Positions 56,501-64,000 of a stretch of 64,000 bases of DNA are shown one piece after another. Position numbers and translations under genes: made by a program. Below the pieces are notes generated by a model. It made no database searches. It was not told the DNA's origin and saw only the letters and a program-made list of their open reading frames with translations. This stretch comes from Anastatus disparis (lineage: Eukaryota; Arthropoda; Insecta; Hymenoptera; Eupelmidae). The first letter of the stretch is position 1. Every line of letters starts with the position of its first letter. The DNA lies in NCBI GenBank assembly GCA_017163975.1, contig JAFFSR010000344.1, positions 744,001 to 808,000 of the forward strand, read 5' to 3'.

Positions 56501-58568
56501 GTCGCCTCCTCTTTTGGGTGACGACGCGAGCAAACACGGCTAATCTATATCCAAAATCATGGCGCAAATTTCGTTAACGTATTTTCGTTGTATGAATATT
56601 TTTTTTCTTTTCTTTTCTTTTTTCATGAGGGAAGAGACATTATAAATATAATCTGTTAAACTTTGTAACTATCAATAATTAATTTTTAACTAAAAATTTA
56701 ATTATTTTAAACAGCTGGGAGGCAGATGAGCATGTACGATTTTACGCCAGAGATGTTTCGAAGTATCGTTGATCTTGTGCGTAACCTTCGCGCTTTTCCT
56801 TTTGAGTACGCGTGTTCAACTCTCGGCTAAAGTCACTTTTTTTAAATTTTTTATAGCACTGCGTGATTTAAATCCGCGCTTAAATCCCGCTAAGCCGAGA
56901 GTTAAAAGATAAATTTTTACGCTGTTCAATAATGAATATGATGCTGAATTCACTTAAAACACGCACTTATAATAAGCGATATTTTGAGATCTGGATTATT
57001 TTTAAAAGTTTATTCATCGATAATAATAAAGTGTAGATTATTGCAACTCTTTTATATCGATATTTTTCAAAATAAATAACAATTATAAGCGTGTAAAATA
57101 CGTATGAAACCAAAGTTAATATCAGTGTAACATATGGAGCGAAGAGGTAGTCATTTCGACGCTCTAAGACTCCGTCGCGTCTGTGATTCCCCTAAACGCA
57201 ACTGCTAATACAATACATAAGTTACCAATTGTCGCTCCTACGGCCCTAATACATATATGAAAGGAAATTTCGATTTTTATTATTACAAAATTAATTTCAA
57301 CAGTTTGACATAATGTTATTTTATGTTTTATATAATATTTTGATTTTTTTTTCTATTTATTATTCGCGAAGTGCTTAAATTTTTTTTTTTTTTCAGTTTT
57401 CGCTTTTTTTTACGATTTATCATTCGTAGAATGCCTAGCTTTGCTAGTATATAGAATTCGTTTTTTTAATGAATTATCATTCGTGGAGTGCATAGCCTTT
57501 GTTTATTATTGAATTTTGAGAGTATAGATGTAGTGCGGCGGATTTAAATCACTCGAGCTATAAAATAGTATACGATACTCGCGACTTAAATTCACCTATT
57601 ATTACACGGCGTTTAGGACCCTCGCTGACGCTCGGGCCCTAACCTCGCCGTGTAATAATAGGTGATTTAAGTCGCCCGTATCGTAATATACTATTTTTAT
57701 TGTTTTGATATTTTTTATTCCTTTTTATATTTATTTTTTTTAGATTTTGTATTTTTTTAATAATTTTAAAATTTTATTTTTCACAAGTACGCTCGTTTTT
57801 TTCAATGAAAATTTTTTAAAAATAAATTATTCTTTATAGGTAGTAATTACAAATATTGATAAATAAATAATAGTGATGTTTATTTTATAATAGTGTCGTT
57901 TAATTTATTTATAATTTAGTTTATAAAATTTACAATGAATTACAATAAATAAATAAAACTGAAGTATTATTATTTATGTTATAATATATATTATATATTG
58001 AAATATGTTTATAAAGACAAAATTGAACTATAGTATTGTAAACATCACTATTATTTATTTATTAATATTTTAAATTATTTTCTATATGAAATAATTTATT
58101 TAAAAATATTAATAAAAAAACGAGCATACTTTAAGTAACTTGTGAAAAAATAGATTTTAAAATTAATAAAAAAATATAAATAAAAAAAGTAATAAAAACT
58201 ATTGAAATAATACAAAAAAAGTTTTAAAAAAGTTGTTCTAACCAAGAGTTAAACTCGCGTACTCAAAAGAAAAAGCGCGAACGTTATGCACTAGACCAAC
58301 GCTACTTCGAAATATCTCTGGCGTAAAATCGTACATGCTCATCTGCCCCCCAGCGGTTCAAAATAATTAAATTTTAAGTTAAAAATTAATTATTGATAGT
58401 TACAAAGTTTAACAGATTATATTTATAACGTATTTCTCTTCATAAAAAAGAAAAGAAAAGAAATAAAATATTCACGCTACGAAAATACGTTAACAAAATT
58501 TGCGACATGATTTTGGGTATAGACCAGCCGTGTTTGCTCGCGTCGCCACCCAAAAGAGGAGGCGACTT
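56501..58568. repeat. Large inverted repeat with ~330-bp arms
   Basis: Left arm 56501-56830 and right arm about 58243-58568 are complementary over nearly the whole length (GTCGCCTCCTCTTTTGGGTG, AACGTATTTTCGT, GGCAGATGAGCATGTACGAT). The inner ends of both arms carry a possible tRNA-like stretch (minus strand near 58240-58310, GCGTTGGTCTAGTGCATAAC followed by GAGTTTAACTC). The interior is AT-rich and includes a palindrome at 57560-57700. Probably one foldback element. Confidence 0.8.
57535..57705. repeat. GC-rich cruciform palindrome (ATTACGATAC family, copy 2)
   Basis: TATTACACGGCGTTTAGGAC and GGCCCTAACCTCGCCGTGTAATA pair around a CCTCGCTGACGCTCG centre; outward AGTATACGATACTCGCGACTTA is matched by its complement near 57670-57695. 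Related to 38455-38600. Confidence 0.8.
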
Positions 58569-58584
58569 GTGCAATAGAAGTTTG

Positions 58585-59400
58585 TCATAGTTAGCAGCAA
58601 AGAAAGAATAGTGGACAAGCCACGTTTACTCCCTTCACGTCCCATGAGAGGATACAGCGCCAGCTATCGAAGGATATCAGAGTGAGAAATTACTAAAGCA
58701 TGTGAACAAACAGTTTTTCGATCGATAATGCACACAAACTCAAATCAGCAACAGCATAGATTGATCCTTGGACGAAAAGTATAGGGTAGGTCGTCTGAAG
58801 AGACACACCAAGAGTCGTAACCATTCTCGGAGAAGCCCAGAGAGGCAGAAGACCTAAAAACAACACAAGATTATGAGTATGCAGCACCAACACTCAAGAG
58901 TAGAATATAGGTTAGGGCGTTGTGATATCCTCAACCTCACGCACACGGACGACGCACACATTACAGCGAATAATCTCGGAGTAGTTAGCAACACGGATGC
59001 TAACTACAACATGTAAAAGAAGCAAAGACACTGTTCTCGATAATAAATCACGAGGAGTTAAAGATGAACGGTGACGAGAAGTACACAACGACGCGGCGTA
59101 GCAGAAACTGGCATGGCGACGGCATAAGAGCAAGAAGGATAGATAGAACGAACGACTTCAGGCTAGACACGTAGTCATATAAGTGCTGTGCCGTGCTATG
59201 CCATGCCGTACCTTAAATTTTAAAATAATTCACCGTTTCTAAATTGAGATAGGAAACTTTATAAATTGCAATTAGGACGTAAATTTGTTCAAAATTGTAA
59301 TTTCATAAGTCTGTATCTTAATTTAGAAGCAGTGAATAGTTTTGAAATTGAAGGTTCATGGCCCTAACCATCTCACTGGTGAGAAGTGAAACAGTGAGAT
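58585..59400 (-). repeat. Inverted duplication, left arm
   Basis: Complementary to 61025-61745 over about 700 bp at high identity. It contains a 73-codon frame (58912-59133, minus strand) beginning with a TTG-type codon that is conserved in the other arm; conservation is equally high outside the frame, so coding is not supported. Confidence 0.85.
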
Positions 59401-59563
59401 GGATTTAAAAATGGGTTTTTACGCATGCGCAAACTCGATGTTTTCAGATTATTTAGTATTTTTCAAACTAATTTATATGAAATAAACCGCGTGAGTTGGT
59501 GTGATGATGAAAAAATCCTTCTCCATATGTTGTTTTCTATTTCACATCATAGAGCTCTATCTC

Positions 59564-61027
59564 CCCTGTTGAAAATAAGTACTTCAAATATGTACTTCGA
59601 TTATGTACTTCAAGTATGTACTTCAAGTATATACTTTACTTAAGTACGTACTATTTTGGAACATTTTAGTAAGTACTGCTTTGAAAAGTACATACTTTTA
59701 TTGAAAATATGTACTTTTAAAGTATATTTTGAAAAATAATATTTTTTAAAGTATGTACTTTATTAGAAAATACGTATTTTTTTAAAGTATGTACTAATTA
59801 AAAACATTTAAGTAGGTACTTTTTTTAAAAGTATATATTTTTAAAAAAGTACATACTAAAATGACCAAAAAAAAATTACTTTCTTTAGTTACAGTACATA
59901 CTTGAGTATGAAGGTTCATATTTTGTATAAAAAAATATGTATGAAAATGTTCTAAAAAGTATATACTTCTATATAAGTACGTATTTTTCTTAAAATAGAT
60001 TATATAATTTTAAAGATAACAAATGAAATTTTACAGAAAAGTCAGTAAAAGTTGTAGATTATTTTTATTTTTAATAATTCTTCAAGTTAGTAACTTGGTA
60101 AGTATTTTCTTCCAAAAGGAAGAAAATACTTAAAAATAAGGTAAGCATCTACTCTCCGCAGATCGAAAAGCTTGAGCGAACAAACTCGAAATGTTACAAC
60201 TTTATATATATTCTCACGTCACTGAAATTCGGGTAGAGGATCGCAAAATTAACAAAAACGCCACCAATCAGTCAAAGACAGAATTAATAATTGATTCAAA
60301 TAATTTTTTCAGCACTTACACTTTTAGCTGTTAGGTGGCATTTTTCTTAACTTTGCGATCCTGTATCCGAATTTCAGAGATGCAGGTATATAAGGCTATG
60401 ATATTTCGTATTTGTTTACAGTTGAAAATCAGTACATACTTTAATCACATACTTCGAGTATCAAGTATATACACTTTAGATCAAGTACGTACTTTTTTGG
60501 AACATTTTAGTAGGTACTTTTTTGGAACATTGTAGTACGTACTCTTTTAGAAAAGTATACACTTTTCAAAAAGTACATACTAAAGTAAATAAAAATTAGT
60601 CACATAGCTACAGTATATACTTTTATATGAAAGTGCACACATCGTATAAAAAAGCATGTATGAAAATGTTTTAAAAAGTATATACTTCTATATAAGTAAG
60701 TACTTATATTAAAATAGGGTACATACTTTTCAAGAAAGTACTCATTTTTAAAATAAAAGTACACTTAGAAATATTTTTAAAAAGTACATACTTTCAAAAT
60801 AGTAGGTATTGTCTAATAAAGTACATATTTAAAAAAATATTATTTATCAAAATATACTTAAAAAGTACATACTTTCAATAAAAGTATATACTTTTCAAAA
60901 AAAGTATCTATTAAAATGTTCCAAAATAGTACGTACTTAAATAAAATATATACTTTTAGTACATACTTGAAGTGCGTACTCAAAGTATGTATTTGAAGTA
61001 CATACTTTGAGTATACTTTCAACAGGG
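59564..61027. mobile_element. Foldback element D: AGTACGTACT-motif arms, 2-bp TSD (TC)
   Basis: 1464 bp. Ends CCCTGTTGAAAATAAGTAC and GTATACTTTCAACAGGG, TC on both sides (59562-59563, 61028-61029). Arms are arrays of AAGTATGTACTT, AAGTACATACTTT and TAAGTACGTACT. The centre (60140-60410) is a palindrome with GGATCGCAAAATTAAC next to AAACGCCACC, resembling the centre of element B. No transposase frame. Confidence 0.85.
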
Positions 61028-61745
61028 TCACTATTTCACTTCTCACCAGTGAGAGGGCCCCGAACCTTCAATTTCAAAACTATTCACTGCTTCTAAATTG
61101 AGATACAGACTTATGAAATTACAATTTTGAACAAATTTACGTCCTGATTTCAATTTATAAAGTTTCCTATTTCAATTAAGAAACGGTGAATTATTTTAAA
61201 ATTTAAGGTACGACATGGCACAGCACGGCACAGCACTTATGTGGCTACGTGTCTAGCCTGAAGTCGTCCGTTCTATCTATCCTTCTTGCTCTTATGCCGT
61301 CGCCATGACAGTTTCTGCTACGCCGCATCGTTGTGTACTTCTCGTCACCGTTCATCTTTAACTCCTCGTGATTTATTATCGAGAACAGTGTCTTTGCTTC
61401 TTTTACATGTTGTAGTTAGCATCCGTGTTGCTAACTACTCCGAGATTATTCGCTGTAATGTGTGCGTCGTCCGTGTGCACGAGGTTGAGGCTATCGCAAC
61501 GCCCTAACCTATATTCTACTCTTGAGTGTTGGTGCTGCATACTCATAATCTTGTGTTGTTTTTAGGTCTTCTGTCTCTCTGGGCTTCTCCGAGGATGGTT
61601 ACAACTCTTGGTGTGTCTCTTCAGACGACCTATCCTATACTTTTCGTCCGAAGATCAATCTATGCTGTTGCTGATTTGAGTTTGTGTGCATTGTCGATGC
61701 AGGCTACTGAGCTCTACTTCTTGCTGTCCTTGGTTTCCTTTTGCT
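61025..61745 (+). repeat. Inverted duplication, right arm
   Basis: Counterpart of 58585-59400. Downstream, TTTTTGTAAGTGG at 61768 and TTTCTTTCAG near 61881 could be a donor and acceptor, so a spliced non-coding transcript is possible. Confidence 0.75.
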
Positions 61746-62255
61746 AGCTTGCTTTAATTTCTTCCTTTTTGTAAGTGGTCCTCTTTTTAATTTTTTCTTT
61801 AAATATCTCAACACACCTGACTTTTATTCTATCAATAAATCAATTACTTTTTCAATCACTAATGCCTTATCCTTTCTTTCAGGTTTTCCCCCTCGGCTTT
61901 CTCAACCCTCCTTTTACATTATAATACAATCTTCTTAAATTAATTCTAAATATTCTCTTGTAAGGGTTTGTTAAAGAAACCAACATAATACTAGTGCACG
62001 CGTCATTTTCAAAAATATAATAAAAAGTGCAGTGTTGGTTAATTAATAGTAACCTTAAAACTTTTTAAAAGAAAGATTTCAGTTAATAAATGTTTAATTA
62101 ATAGCTTAAAAAAAAAAGATTTTAAAAGTAAAGAGTGTAGTGTTAATAAAAAAAAAATAATAATTTTAACTTAAAAGACTTAACATTGCTTTTTATATTT
62201 AAACTTAACACGCGTAAACCAAGTTTTCTTTAATTCTTATAATAATTCAAGTTAA

Positions 62256-62460
62256 GGCGACTACGGAAGTTTGGTTCGATTTCATTTTGTAGTTTACAAA
62301 TTACTCTTTTAGTTTCTAAAATTTTTTGAATTTTTTAATTTTCTACCATTTATTATAATCCGTAGAATGGTGGGAAATTAAAAAATCTGAAAAATTTTAC
62401 ATATTGAAAGAGTAATTTGTAAACTCAAAAATAAAACCTAACCTAAAATCCGAAGTCGCC
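62256..62460. mobile_element. 205-bp hairpin MITE with TTAA duplication
   Basis: Ends GGCGACTACGGA and TCCGAAGTCGCC, TTAA at 62252-62255 and 62461-62464; the halves are inverted copies (TTTACAAATTACTCTTT and complement). Confidence 0.85.
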
Positions 62461-62809
62461 TTAAGCCCTTTGTAAACATAAAAACAATTCTTAATTTCTT
62501 CCTTTTCATAAAAAAAAGTAACAAAACTTAATCTTAAAGTTCTGCTTAACTTTAATCATTTAAAATTTTATTAAACACGCATACTTGTGATGTTTTATAC
62601 ATCACACAATAATGTGTGGTCAAGTACTAATACGATTTAAAATATGAATGCTTAAAAATCATTTCGTACATATATTTTGATAATAATTAGAATTAATAAA
62701 AAATTTCTTTGTTGCAAGAAGAATATAAAATAAAAGCCATGTCAAATGTTATTGAAAACTATCTTAAACAAATTTAAAAATGAACCAACTTAGATTTTAA
62801 AAAATAGCA

Positions 62810-63122
62810 TAAAATTAAGAATAAAAGTAATATTATAGCTATAAACTTGCCAGGCCCACTCCTCGAAAGTTATATCTTCTAAAATATATAGAATTCATGT
62901 TTTAATAATATGATAAATACTTTCGAAACATCCATTTAAAACATTTTTTAGGATTGACTTTTTAGAATGCTTGTAAAGGAATTAAAAATTTATATTAATT
63001 TTCACAATTTTTTATTAGATGAATAAATAATCTAATTTGAAACTATTCATTTATTTAACTTTTATAGGGTTGACCTGGCAATTTTATAACTATAATATTA
63101 CTTTTATTCTTAGTCTTATGTT
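62810..63122. repeat. Inverted repeat, candidate hairpin element
   Basis: AGAATAAAAGTAATATTATA plus GCTATAAACTTGCCAGG on the left is complementary to CCTGGCAATTTTATAACTAT plus AATATTACTTTTATTCTTAG on the right. No clear duplication was found. Confidence 0.6.
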
Positions 63123-63226
63123 AATTCTTTTAATTTAAGTTGTATCATCATTCTCAATTTTGTTAAAAATAGTTTTATATTTTTAATAACATTTTACATG
63201 GTTCTTATTTGAAACTCTTTTTTTAA

Positions 63227-63758
63227 GAGGCGGTCGGAACCATTTGCCGCTTGGTGGCGCTGCGGTCAGGTGAGAGAAAAATATAAAATATTTTTTATAT
63301 AGCAATTTAAAATTTACTGAAACAATAATATACTTTTAATCTTGTCATTTCCTCTAGCCATATATATGTAGAATAATTATTAATATTAATTTTGTTTGAA
63401 AAGTCTAAAATATTGTTATAAAGCGAAAAATGCGGCGCGAGGTAGAGCCGACGTAAACATTAGCATACATCATTCTTTAGTATTGCTCTCTCTGTCGCAC
63501 TAAGGGAAGGTGCACGCATGTTTATATCGGTCCTACGTTGCATCGCATTTTTCGCTTTATAACAATATTTCAGACTTTTCAAACAAGATAAGTATTAATA
63601 ATTATTCTACATATAGATGGCTAGAGGAAATGACAACATTAAAAGTATATTGTCGTCTCAGAAAATTGTAAATAGCTGTATAAAAAATATTTAATAGATT
63701 TCTCTCACCTGACCGCAGCGCCACCCTATATGTAGCGGCGAATAGACCCGACCGCCTC
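63227..63758. mobile_element. 532-bp hairpin MITE with TTAA duplication
   Basis: Ends GAGGCGGTCGG / CCGACCGCCTC, TTAA on both sides (63223-63226, 63759-63762). Long inverted arms (TCACCTGACCGCAGCGCCAC and complement), with a central AAGCGAAAAATGCG inverted pair. A decayed relative of the end lies near 41150. Confidence 0.85.
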
Positions 63759-63947
63759 TTAACAAAGAAATTTTTAATCGATTCTTATAATTAACAAAAT
63801 ATATGTACAAAATGGTTCGTAAGTTATCTTTACTGTGCAATTTTACAATTTTAAAAGTATAAAATAGTCATTAAAATATTATGTTGCGCTGTCGAAATTG
63901 TAATAATTGTTATTGCGTGCCACCAAATTTACGTAAGAAATAAATGA

Positions 63948-64000
63948 CCCATCAAATAACGCTATTCAATGACGTCTTTTAATAACGTTATTTGATTAAT
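63948..64000 (+). mobile_element. Candidate left end of another CCC-type foldback
   Basis: CCCATCAAATAACGCTATTC followed by TGACGTC and AACGTTATTTGAT units at the window edge. The rest is outside the window. Confidence 0.35.

Noticed and set aside
58912..59133. 73-codon frame conserved in both arms of the inverted duplication
   Set aside because: The non-coding flanks are equally conserved and the start is not ATG, so conservation reflects recent duplication.

Overview
This window looks like accessory, repeat-dominated nuclear DNA of an arthropod, most probably an insect. The reasons are its strong AT bias, microsatellites, spliceosomal-type introns, an old Helitron, many short inverted-repeat transposons with recognisable target-site duplications (TSDs), and two decayed Polinton/adintovirus-type endogenous DNA-virus elements. 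I see no intact conventional host gene. The species assignment is inference only.

Layout. 1-2690: satellite with ~260-bp monomers in a ~909-bp higher-order unit. 3785-9314: viral element 1. Leftward from 7974 run a phospholipase A2 (PLA2) protein, an adenain-type protease, a penton-like protein, a 52-aa basic protein, a capsid-like protein and a conserved 'VDxQGF' protein. Rightward from 8179 run a packaging ATPase and a coiled-coil protein. The divergent promoter region carries four 25-bp repeats. No polymerase or integrase is present. 10.0-15.5 kb: repeats, MITEs, a degraded unrecognised gene (11054-12084), a GC-rich orphan ORF (12686-13156) and tandem repeats. 15535-28440: viral element 2, all rightward: TATA box, spliced leader exons, protein-primed DNA polymerase B, ATPase, pX-like protein, LVND protein, PLA2 protein, retroviral-type integrase with chromodomain, penton-like protein, pVI-like protein, hexon-like capsid protein, a 40-aa ORF, the VDxQGF protein and a protease cut off by a repeat. 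Genes overlap by a few bases as in a compact viral genome, but most carry nonsense codons, frameshifts or insertions, so this is a fossil.

31384-37072 (leftward): degenerate Helitron with N-terminal repeats, HUH Rep and PIF1-type helicase. 37.2-61.0 kb: a dense field of foldback elements. At least six families share CCC...GGG ends and a 2-bp TSD of variable sequence, but each builds its long arms from its own short, mostly self-complementary motif. Smaller elements with TTAA, TA, TTA or 8-bp TSDs are interspersed. 58.6-61.7 kb is a large inverted duplication with one of these foldbacks between its arms. 61.7-64.0 kb holds further hairpin elements and the start of another candidate foldback.

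The most interesting signals are the foldback superfamily with motif-built arms, the presence of two different viral lineages within 25 kb (one reduced to a structural module), small ORFs that stay open among broken neighbours, and several independent 'empty site' proofs of insertion.
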